Below, piece by piece: positions 1 through 5,443 of a DNA stretch of 5,443 bases. The position numbers and the translations under genes were made by a program. Source of the stretch: Zoogloeaceae bacterium (GTDB lineage: Bacteria; Pseudomonadota; Gammaproteobacteria; Burkholderiales; Rhodocyclaceae); NCBI GenBank assembly GCA_031273145.1, contig JAISSL010000084.1, forward strand, positions 1 through 5,443, written 5' to 3'. Numbering within the stretch: position 1 is the first letter of the stretch; every line of letters begins with the position of its first letter. The notes beneath the pieces were generated by a model that saw nothing but the letters and a program-made list of their open reading frames with translations, was not told the origin of the DNA and did no database searches.

Positions 1-1206
1 TTCAGGCGGATGCAGGCTGGCGAATTCCCGGACGGGACGCATGTGTTACGCGCCAAAATTGACATGGCCTCGCCCAACATCAACCTGCGCGACCCGGCCA
101 TTTATCGCATTCGCCACGCAACCCATCACAATACGGGGGATCGCTTCTGCGTCTATCCGATGTACACCTTCGCGCACCCGATTGAGGACGCGCTGGAAAA
201 CATCACTCATTCCATCTGCACCCTGGAATTCGAGGATCAGCGCCCCTTTTACGACTGGCTGCTGGAACGGCTGGCGGAAGGCGGCCTGTTGCTTCGCCCG
301 TTGCCCAACCAGTACGAATTCTCCCGCCTCAATTTAACCTACGTCGTTCTCTCCAAGCGCAAACTCATTCAACTGGTGGAAGAAGGCCACGTTTCCGGCT
401 GGGACGACCCGCGTATGCCCACGCTGGTCGGGGCGCGTCGCCGGGGCTATGCGCCAGAGGGCTTTCGCCTGATGATGGAACGGATGGGCGTCTCCAAGTC
501 CGATTCCCTGATTGACTACAGCCTGCTTGAAGACTGTATGCGCGAAGTCATGAACGATCTGGATGAACGCCGGGTTGCCGTGCTCGACCCGATCAAACTC
601 ATCCTCACCAATTATCCCGAAGGCCAGACGGAACCCTGCCATGCGCCCAACCATCCCCTGAAACCGGAACTGGGCAAGCGCGAACTGCCCTTCTCCCGCG
701 AACTCTGGATTGAGCGGGAAGATTTCCGCGAGGTGCCGGAAAAAGGCTATCACCGCCTCTATCCGGGCGGCATGGCGCGGCTGCGTCATGCCTATATCGT
801 GCGCTGCACGGGCTGCGAAAAGGACGCGAACGGGCGCATTACCGCCGTGCTCTGCGAATATCTGCCGGATACCCGTTCCGGCACGCCGGGCGCGGATAGC
901 GTCAAGGTCAAGGGAACCCTGCACTGGCTCTCCACCAACCATGCCTTTGCTGCCGAAGTCCGCCTCTATGACCGTCTGTTCAAAACGACCAATCCCGGCG
1001 CGGAAAGCGGCGATTTTTTGGCCGACCTGAACCCGGATTCCTGCCGGACGCTTGACGCCTGGCTGGAGCCTGCCCTGAAAGACGCCGCGCCGGAAACGCG
1101 CTTTCAGTTCGAGCGGCATGGCTATTTTGCGGTAGATGCCCAGTCCCGCCCCGGCTCGCCGGTGTTCAACCGCGCCGTGACGTTAAGAGACTCCTGGGGG
1201 AAATGA
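1..1206 (+). CDS. glnS: Glutaminyl-tRNA synthetase, C-terminal part (5' end cut by window)
   Basis: GlnRS is a cytoplasmic class I aminoacyl-tRNA synthetase that charges tRNA-Gln with glutamine using ATP. The reading frame is open from base 1, so the true start lies upstream; the ATG at 10 is internal. The 401 residues visible correspond to roughly the last 70% of the family's usual ~550 residues, so the Rossmann half with the HIGH motif is missing. The segment RAKIDMASPNINLRDPAIYR opens the visible part. It is followed by YPMYTFAHPIEDALENITHS, by CTLEF, and by QYEFSRLNLTY. The KMSKS-equivalent loop VLSKRKL is at bases 346-366, then GWDDPRMPT. The C-terminal beta-barrel anticodon-binding region starts near VLDPIKL and includes RLYDRLF and the terminal FERHGYF, PVFNR and DSWGK. 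These match GlnRS and separate it from ordinary bacterial GluRS. The barrel looks betaproteobacterial (inference from memory). The TGA stop is at 1204-1206. No frameshift or missing motif is seen. Confidence 0.97.
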   Translation, partial: FRRMQAGEFPDGTHVLRAKIDMASPNINLRDPAIYRIRHATHHNTGDRFCVYPMYTFAHPIEDALENITHSICTLEFEDQRPFYDWLLERLAEGGLLLRPLPNQYEFSRLNLTYVVLSKRKLIQLVEEGHVSGWDDPRMPTLVGARRRGYAPEGFRLMMERMGVSKSDSLIDYSLLEDCMREVMNDLDERRVAVLDPIKLILTNYPEGQTEPCHAPNHPLKPELGKRELPFSRELWIEREDFREVPEKGYHRLYPGGMARLRHAYIVRCTGCEKDANGRITAVLCEYLPDTRSGTPGADSVKVKGTLHWLSTNHAFAAEVRLYDRLFKTTNPGAESGDFLADLNPDSCRTLDAWLEPALKDAAPETRFQFERHGYFAVDAQSRPGSPVFNRAVTLRDSWGK

Positions 1207-1225
1207 CTGCGGGGGATAATTGACT

Positions 1226-1247
1226 GAACAAACAATCTCCGTTGTTC
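1226..1247. promoter_or_regulatory. Small inverted repeat, possible operator
   Basis: GAACAA (1226-1231) is exactly mirrored by TTGTTC (1242-1247) with a 10-base spacer. The centre lies about 26 bases upstream of the TATAAT hexamer, and the right arm overlaps or abuts the expected -35 region. The size and symmetry would suit a dimeric regulator. A 6-bp dyad can easily arise by chance, and it does not match the LexA box forms I know. No regulator gene is present in the window. It is too weak, and has no T-run, to be the glnS terminator. Confidence 0.18.
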
Positions 1248-1265
1248 CCTTCACAAGTTTATAAT
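1237..1265 (+). promoter_or_regulatory. Candidate sigma70-type promoter for the yfaA-yfaT-yfaS operon
   Basis: An exact TATAAT hexamer occupies 1260-1265 in the only non-coding gap of the window. The best-spaced -35 (CTCCGT at 1237-1242, spacer 17) is poor. A good TTGACT at 1220-1225 is 34 bases away and cannot pair with it. There is no extended -10 TGn. If the hexamer is used, transcription would begin near 1271-1273, leaving a leader of only about 13-15 bases before the first ATG at 1286. The weak -35 suggests an activator-dependent promoter, or read-through from glnS as the main source of transcript. Confidence 0.35.
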
Positions 1266-1285
1266 TCGTGCTTTTCCGATAATCA

Positions 1286-2971
1286 ATGGTTATGGCTATG
1301 CTTAAAACCAGAAAATACCTGCTTTGCGCGCTGCTTGTCGGCGCCATTGTCGCGCTTGGAAGCCTCCTGTGGTATCTGCCGTCCTCTTCTTCCGGCTCGC
1401 TCAACATGCGCGACGCGCCCGAAATTCATTTTCCAGATGCCCTGATTCGCAGTCATAGTCTCTCGCAGCTACCGCCCGAACTCTTGCGGATACCGCTTGC
1501 GCGCGACGTGCTTACCGAGGACTTTGTCGACTATTACGAGCAGAACGAAAGCCGCATGGCGCTTTCCGGCACCTTGCGGCGGATCGCGTTTGAGCACAAG
1601 CTGGATTTCCCGGAAACGCTGCTCAAATCCGTTCTCGATGAACCTGCCGAAGTTGCCTTGTGGCGGGACGATGCCGGTCGGCTGAAAGATTTCGTCATCG
1701 CGCTTTCGCGCAATACCCTGGCGCGGATTATCCAGACCGTCCTGCCCATTGCCGCAAAAGCCTCCGACATGCAGTTGGCGTCGGCAGGTACGCTCGATGG
1801 CACGGATGTGGAAATCCTGGTGCTGCGATACGGGGTCGAACGTCACTTGTTGCTGCTTTCCAAGGGAGACCGGATTGTCGCGCTTTCCAATCCAGGGATG
1901 CTGTTCGCAAACAGGGATAATGAAGATGAGGAACTATCGCATTTCCCGCAACAGGAAAAAGCCGTGGAGATCATCCGGGAACTGCTCAATGCGGACGAAA
2001 AATCCGTCTCCCCGTTCGCGCGGCATTTTTTCCGTACCGCGCCATTGCCTGCAAAGCAGCATGAATTGACGTTCGGCACGCGCGCGTTCGCGCTCAACTA
2101 CGATACTTTCGTGCCGGGACTGGTGGCACTGAACCTCTCTTTTGACGATCAGGGCAAATGGCAAACTTCGGCGCTGCTTGATGGCGCGGCATGGCACGAT
2201 GACGGCAGTAAAAACCTGTGGACGACGCTTCCCCACGGGCCTGGTCTTTGCGCGGCCTTGCCGGTGAATTGGGCACAAATGGCAACGCTCCTGAAAAAGT
2301 TCGAGGAAGTCTATTATGAATCGCAACCCGCCCCGGAAGGGCAACCGGAAACCCTTGCCGCCAGTTTCGCCGGCCCTGCCGCAGTCTGCTGGTACGAGAA
2401 TTCACGGCTGTATATGCCGCTCTTTGCGGCGCGGCTAAACGCCGATGCGGATGAGAAAAAGATACAGGATTTTTTCAATCTGGCCATGCAGGCTATCAAT
2501 TCGGATAAATACGGAATCTCGAATGTGGAAAACGCCGCCGCGCTTTGGCAGGGCGAGATCGCTTCGGATTTTGGGTCGTCCAAGGGCGGCGGTCAGCGCA
2601 GCCTGAAGCCCGCGCTGGCGATTCGCGGCGACCTTGTTTTCTTCTCTCCCGACGCAACCCTGGTGAAACAGGCGCTGGATGTCGCGGCAAAACGCTGGCC
2701 GGCGCTTTCCGACAATTTCCCTTCCGAAAAGGACGCGCCGCTCCTCTTCATTGACCCGAAGGCGCTATCTTCCCTGTTGCGGAATGAAATTTTCATCGCC
2801 CTGCCCCGCAACGAGGAAGCCCTGTTTCGCAACGCCGCCGAAACTTACCTTGTGCCGCGTCTGAACGCCCTGGCGCGTTATCCGGCGCAACGGGTCGAAC
2901 TCTCGAAGAAGGTTGAGGGCGAAGGGCTTGACTGGTATCCCCTGGAATGGAAAGAACGCGCAGCCCGCTGA
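1286..2971 (+). CDS. yfaA: DUF2138 family membrane-anchored envelope protein, YfaA-like
   Basis: This 561-residue protein is of unknown biochemical function. I assign it to DUF2138 (E. coli YfaA, about 560 aa) from length, sequence pattern and position ahead of yfaT and yfaS. The N-terminus is Met-rich, then Lys-Thr-Arg-Lys (7-10), then a hydrophobic stretch (about 11-30, YLLCALLVGAIVALGSLLWY). It ends in Ser-rich sequence without a clear cleavage site, so a single inner-membrane anchor with a periplasmic body is likely. Family-type segments are TEDFVDYYEQNESR (77-90) followed by LSGTLRRIAFEH (93-104), then DEPAEVALWRDDAGRLKDF (118-136). A later block is GDLVFFSPDATLVKQAL (448-464). Beyond the anchor there are only two cysteines (C322, C368), which could form a periplasmic disulfide. 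Three in-frame ATGs (1286, 1292, 1298) are candidate starts and none has a Shine-Dalgarno sequence; 1286 is chosen as the longest. The stop is 16 bases before yfaT. Confidence 0.85.
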   Translation: MVMAMLKTRKYLLCALLVGAIVALGSLLWYLPSSSSGSLNMRDAPEIHFPDALIRSHSLSQLPPELLRIPLARDVLTEDFVDYYEQNESRMALSGTLRRIAFEHKLDFPETLLKSVLDEPAEVALWRDDAGRLKDFVIALSRNTLARIIQTVLPIAAKASDMQLASAGTLDGTDVEILVLRYGVERHLLLLSKGDRIVALSNPGMLFANRDNEDEELSHFPQQEKAVEIIRELLNADEKSVSPFARHFFRTAPLPAKQHELTFGTRAFALNYDTFVPGLVALNLSFDDQGKWQTSALLDGAAWHDDGSKNLWTTLPHGPGLCAALPVNWAQMATLLKKFEEVYYESQPAPEGQPETLAASFAGPAAVCWYENSRLYMPLFAARLNADADEKKIQDFFNLAMQAINSDKYGISNVENAAALWQGEIASDFGSSKGGGQRSLKPALAIRGDLVFFSPDATLVKQALDVAAKRWPALSDNFPSEKDAPLLFIDPKALSSLLRNEIFIALPRNEEALFRNAAETYLVPRLNALARYPAQRVELSKKVEGEGLDWYPLEWKERAAR

Positions 2972-2976
2972 ATTTC

Positions 2977-2982
2977 GGAAGA
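2977..2982 (+). promoter_or_regulatory. Ribosome-binding site deciding the yfaT start
   Basis: GGAAGA lies in the 16-base gap after the yfaA stop, 5 bases before the ATG at 2988. It favours this ATG over a longer in-frame reading from TTG at 2913, which would run inside yfaA and place the twin-arginine signal internally. Confidence 0.7.
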
Positions 2983-2987
2983 ACCCG

Positions 2988-3680
2988 ATGCCGATCACCC
3001 CATCCCGCCGCCGTTTCTGCCAGATGCTTGCCCTGTTGGGCGCAGCGGGATTGACTGCGCGTGTAAGGGCGCTGCCGGTAGGCGTGGGCGTATCGAACGA
3101 AAACGCCCCGCCGCCGATTCGCCTTGACGCGGCGCAAAGCAAGGCGCTGCGGGCGTGGATTGTCCGCATTGCTGAAGAACAAATCCGGCGCGGCCCAACG
3201 CCGCGCTGGACGCACCGCGATTGCGCGGGATTCGTGCGCTTTGCCATTGCCGAGGCGCTGGCCGAACATGACCAACGCTGGCGGCAGGCAATGGGGCTGG
3301 GCGGACCGCTGCCGCCCGATCTCATCCCGGAAAAAACGCGCCTCGCGCTGCGGCATCGCTGGAAGCGACCGGATGGCAGCGAAGGGGCTTACGTCAGCGC
3401 CATCGGATTGATTCAGGAAAACAGCGTTCTGGTCAGCCGCGACGCGCGGCAGGCGCGACCGGCGGATCTGCTTTTTTTCGATCAGGGCGCCGAACAGCAC
3501 CTGATGCTATGGACGGGGCGCGAGGCCGTCTATCACAATGGTTCGCCGCCCCTGCCCGGCGACGATGGTTTGCGGAAGGCTACCCTGGCCGCCCTTCTGC
3601 AATGGAACGACACGCGCTGGCGACCCGAACCCGGAAACCCGAATTTCGCCGGCGTGTTTTCACTGGCTTTTCTGAGGTAA
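2988..3680 (+). CDS. yfaT: DUF1175 family protein, YfaT-like, Tat-exported with NlpC/P60-like Cys and His motifs
   Basis: A 230-residue exported protein assigned to DUF1175 (E. coli YfaT, about 207 aa) by sequence and by its place between yfaA and yfaS. The N-terminus carries a twin-arginine signal: S6-R7-R8-R9-F10, then a hydrophobic stretch (13-24). Cleavage is plausible after A28 (Val-Arg-Ala). The mature protein has one cysteine, C79, in HRDCAGFVRFA (76-86). This resembles the nucleophile motif DCSGFV of NlpC/P60 hydrolases. Later come RPADLLFFDQGAEQHLMLW (157-175) and VYHNG (181-185), in the order of the NlpC/P60 PGDLxFF...HVGIY block. H171 is the natural general base, and H183 or N184 a possible third polar residue. 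The family's function is not established to my knowledge; a periplasmic cysteine peptidase or amidase is inference. The start is supported by the Tat motif and by GGAAGA at 2977-2982. The end overlaps the yfaS ribosome-binding site. Confidence 0.88.
   Translation: MPITPSRRRFCQMLALLGAAGLTARVRALPVGVGVSNENAPPPIRLDAAQSKALRAWIVRIAEEQIRRGPTPRWTHRDCAGFVRFAIAEALAEHDQRWRQAMGLGGPLPPDLIPEKTRLALRHRWKRPDGSEGAYVSAIGLIQENSVLVSRDARQARPADLLFFDQGAEQHLMLWTGREAVYHNGSPPLPGDDGLRKATLAALLQWNDTRWRPEPGNPNFAGVFSLAFLR
3674..3677 (+). promoter_or_regulatory. yfaS ribosome-binding site inside the end of yfaT
   Basis: GAGG at 3674-3677 sits in the last codons of yfaT, 9 bases before the ATG at 3687. A ribosome finishing yfaT at 3680 covers this site, so yfaS translation is probably coupled to yfaT. 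An in-frame TTG at 3681 is only 3 bases from the site and is disfavoured. Confidence 0.65.
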
Positions 3681-3686
3681 TTGATA

Positions 3687-5443
3687 ATGCTGTGCACTAA
3701 AAACCGATATTCCTTCGTAATGCTGGCAGCCTTTGCCCTGCTGTTTCTCTTTGCGCCGCTTCACCCGAAGGCGCAGGAAAACGAGGGAGCGCGCAGCTAT
3801 TATTCTCCGGTGACGGGCGCGCCGTTTTTCGTCCTGACCGATACGCAATATGGGACGAAGGATGAAGCCCTGCTCCGGGTCGAACTCCCTCAGGACAGAA
3901 GGGGCGCAGTTACCCAATACGGCGGGATAGACATTGCGCTCTACCGCGTGCCCGATCCGCTCGCCTTCCTGAAAGCGCAAAAAAACCCGCACCGCGTTGA
4001 CGTAACGGTACGTCCGGGGGATGAAGGCGTCGCCAATACGCTCTCCTACCTGTGGAGCAACGCCTGGAACAAATCGCGCCGCGCCTGGCAAGACCTTTTT
4101 TCGTACCGGGCGCGCCTTTCGGTAACGGATACCGTCCCGGCGCTGAAAACCAGTCAGGCCAAACCCGATTATCGTCCGACCAACCTTTTCAAGCCCCTGA
4201 AAGGATTTGATCTGGTCGCCCGTTTCCGCTATCCGTTACAGGTCGCCAAATCCATTGACCCGCTGGAAAAATCGCAGGACTTGTACCTTTCCGGTTCCAG
4301 CAGCAATTTCCAGCCGAAGAACGAGGGCAATTTCTACGTGCCGCTCGGCAAACTTCAACCCGGCCTCTACATTGCCGAAGCCATGCTCGGCGCGCGTCGC
4401 GCCACGACGCTCGTTTTCGTCGCGGATACCATTGCCATTACCAAACTTGCTTCCGGCTCGCTCACGGTATGGACGGCGCGTCGGGACGATGGTCGCCCGG
4501 TTGCCAAGACCGCGCTGCAATGGACGGATGGTCGCGGCGTGCTGGCTCAGGCAACGACCGATCAGAACGGGCTTGCCACCTTCACCCACATCAGCCCGGA
4601 GCGTACCTACCTGCTTGGGCAGGACGCGGCAGGCGGCGTCTTCGTTTCCGAGAATTTCTACTACGACAGCGAAATTCACAACACCAAGCTCTACACGGTT
4701 ACGGATCGGCCTCTTTACCGCCCCGGCGACGAGGTGCATCTGAAGTTTCTGGCGCGTGAATATCAGGCCGCCAATAAATCTTCGCTCGCGCGGGCGGGCA
4801 AGCTGGAGACTGCGATTCTCGACCCCAACGGCTCGCCGGTCTGGTCGGGCAACGTACAGCTTGCGTCGGATCGCGGCGGCGATGCCGTTTTTTATCTGCC
4901 GCCGGATGCCCGCGCGGGCGGTTATGAAATTCGCACCAGGTATCAGGACAAAACCTATGGAGCCGCCTTCCGCGTTGCCGAATACGTGAAGCCGCACATG
5001 GAAATTGCGATTACCCCGGATAAGGCCAATTTCAAGACCGGAGAAGCCGTCTCCGGCACCATCCGCTTGACCTACCCGAACGGCGACCCGGTAAAAAAGG
5101 CCGCCCTCGATTTAACCCTGCGCGCGCAGGTCTTGACGATGGTGCAGGGCGAACTGCGCTATGGCGGCCTTTTTCCGGTTGAACAGGCAACCGTCAGCCT
5201 GACCACGGACAGTAAGGGGGAAGTGAAATTTTCGCTCCCTCCCGCGAAAGAACCTTCCCGGCTCATCCTCTCCGTCCTTGCCACCGACGGCGCGGCCTAC
5301 CGGGTACGAAAAACCAGCGAACTCCTGATTGAGCGCGCGGCTGCAAACTGGAAACTGGTGAGCGAACGCAAATTTTCGATGCCGGGCGAGCGCATGGTTT
5401 TCCAGTTGGAACCGGAGAGTCCAGACAGCGAACAATCCGCCCT
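3687..5443 (+). CDS. yfaS: Alpha-2-macroglobulin-like periplasmic protein, YfaS family, N-terminal part (3' end cut by window)
   Basis: The frame is open from ATG 3687 to the window end, giving 585 codons of a family that reaches about 1,530 residues in E. coli. A Sec-type signal is visible: K5 and R7, then a hydrophobic stretch (about 10-25), with a possible cut after A29 (borderline, P27 at -3). C3 is not in a lipobox, unlike the lipoprotein YfhM. The visible mature part has no cysteine. After a YfaS-type N-terminal region come GNFYVPLGKLQPGLYIAEA (214-232) and a beta-sandwich with GSLTVWTARRDDGRPVAKT (257-275). Next is SENFYYDSEIHNTKLY (321-336), leading into the MG2 hallmark TDRPLYRPGDEVHLKFLAR (339-357). 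The MG3-like domain starts at FRVAEYVKPHMEI (428-440) and includes YPNGDPVKKAALDL (463-476). Alpha-2-macroglobulins trap or inhibit proteases; whether YfaS does is unknown. The thioester region lies outside the window, so its presence cannot be judged. ATG 3720 is rejected because it would remove the basic residues of the signal. Confidence 0.93.
   Translation, partial: MLCTKNRYSFVMLAAFALLFLFAPLHPKAQENEGARSYYSPVTGAPFFVLTDTQYGTKDEALLRVELPQDRRGAVTQYGGIDIALYRVPDPLAFLKAQKNPHRVDVTVRPGDEGVANTLSYLWSNAWNKSRRAWQDLFSYRARLSVTDTVPALKTSQAKPDYRPTNLFKPLKGFDLVARFRYPLQVAKSIDPLEKSQDLYLSGSSSNFQPKNEGNFYVPLGKLQPGLYIAEAMLGARRATTLVFVADTIAITKLASGSLTVWTARRDDGRPVAKTALQWTDGRGVLAQATTDQNGLATFTHISPERTYLLGQDAAGGVFVSENFYYDSEIHNTKLYTVTDRPLYRPGDEVHLKFLAREYQAANKSSLARAGKLETAILDPNGSPVWSGNVQLASDRGGDAVFYLPPDARAGGYEIRTRYQDKTYGAAFRVAEYVKPHMEIAITPDKANFKTGEAVSGTIRLTYPNGDPVKKAALDLTLRAQVLTMVQGELRYGGLFPVEQATVSLTTDSKGEVKFSLPPAKEPSRLILSVLATDGAAYRVRKTSELLIERAAANWKLVSERKFSMPGERMVFQLEPESPDSEQSA

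Noticed and set aside
334..1119. Long open frame (261 codons) on the minus strand opposite glnS
   Set aside because: It lies entirely antisense to a clearly real glnS, its product is composition-driven with no recognisable domain, and such antisense frames are common opposite GC-rich codons.
1190..1220. Intrinsic terminator for glnS
   Set aside because: The G-rich runs here have no matching C-rich arm and no T-tract; no terminator can be supported.
1204..1226. TGACTG repeated at 1204-1209 and 1221-1226 after the glnS stop
   Set aside because: A 6-base direct repeat over 17 bases is not significant, the first copy includes the stop codon, and there is no third copy.
2913..2987. Longer N-terminus for yfaT from TTG at 2913
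   Set aside because: It would overlap the yfaA coding sequence and bury the twin-arginine signal; ATG 2988 has a ribosome site at the right distance.
3472..3478. Run of seven T in yfaT, possible phase-variation or slippage tract
   Set aside because: It is short, encodes the conserved Leu-Phe-Phe of the PADLLFF block, and the frame is intact.
4207..4743. 178-codon + strand open frame inside yfaS
   Set aside because: It is in the wrong frame relative to the YfaS protein and its translation is Arg/Ser/Pro-rich without domain features.
4236..4997. 253-codon minus-strand open frame opposite yfaS
   Set aside because: The + strand frame gives unmistakable MG2/MG3 macroglobulin motifs across this region; the antisense frame is a shadow.
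5093..5130. A AAA AAG slippery heptamer in the yfaS frame, followed 17 bases later by a perfect 14-bp palindrome (5117-5130)
   Set aside because: It resembles a -1 frameshift signal. However, the hairpin is too far downstream, the -1 frame stops at 5180-5182 in the middle of a macroglobulin domain, and the palindrome is explained by GC-rich coding sequence. Probably coincidence.

Overview
The window comes from a Gram-negative, most likely betaproteobacterial, chromosome. The 3' part of a glutaminyl-tRNA synthetase gene resembles betaproteobacterial GlnRS, particularly in its C-terminal barrel. The downstream genes encode exported proteins of an envelope locus best known from Proteobacteria (E. 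coli yfaA-yfaT-yfaS-yfaQ-yfaP). The genus cannot be determined from the sequence. All genes lie on the + strand and codon use looks similar throughout. I see no RNA genes, mobile elements, CRISPR arrays or long repeats.

Layout. Positions 1-1206 hold the last 401 codons of glnS, which has lost its N-terminal HIGH-motif half at the window edge. A 79-base gap (1207-1285) follows. It contains an exact TATAAT hexamer, a small inverted repeat and no evident terminator; it is the only substantial non-coding stretch. Then come three tightly packed genes. The first is a 561-aa membrane-anchored DUF2138 protein (yfaA, 1286-2971). The second is a 230-aa DUF1175 protein with a twin-arginine signal (yfaT, 2988-3680). 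The third is the first 585 codons of a large alpha-2-macroglobulin-like protein (yfaS, 3687 to the window end, still open). Gaps of 16 and 6 bases, and a ribosome-binding site for yfaS inside the end of yfaT, indicate one transcript with coupled translation.

How the genes may work together. YfaS belongs to the second class of bacterial alpha-2-macroglobulins, which as I recall is thioester-less in E. coli. It is thought to be periplasmic and to differ from the YfhM/PbpC class. Gene order and orientation match the E. coli locus as I remember it, so yfaQ (DUF2300) and yfaP (DUF2135) are predicted just beyond the window. The most interesting reading is of YfaT. Its only mature cysteine sits in an Asp-Cys-Ala-Gly-Phe-Val motif, and a later Pro-Ala-Asp-Leu-Leu-Phe-Phe...His block follows, together resembling NlpC/P60 papain-like hydrolases. 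The locus may therefore pair a Tat-exported cysteine hydrolase with a macroglobulin-like partner and a membrane-anchored protein. This is inference; no biochemical role can be read directly from the sequence.
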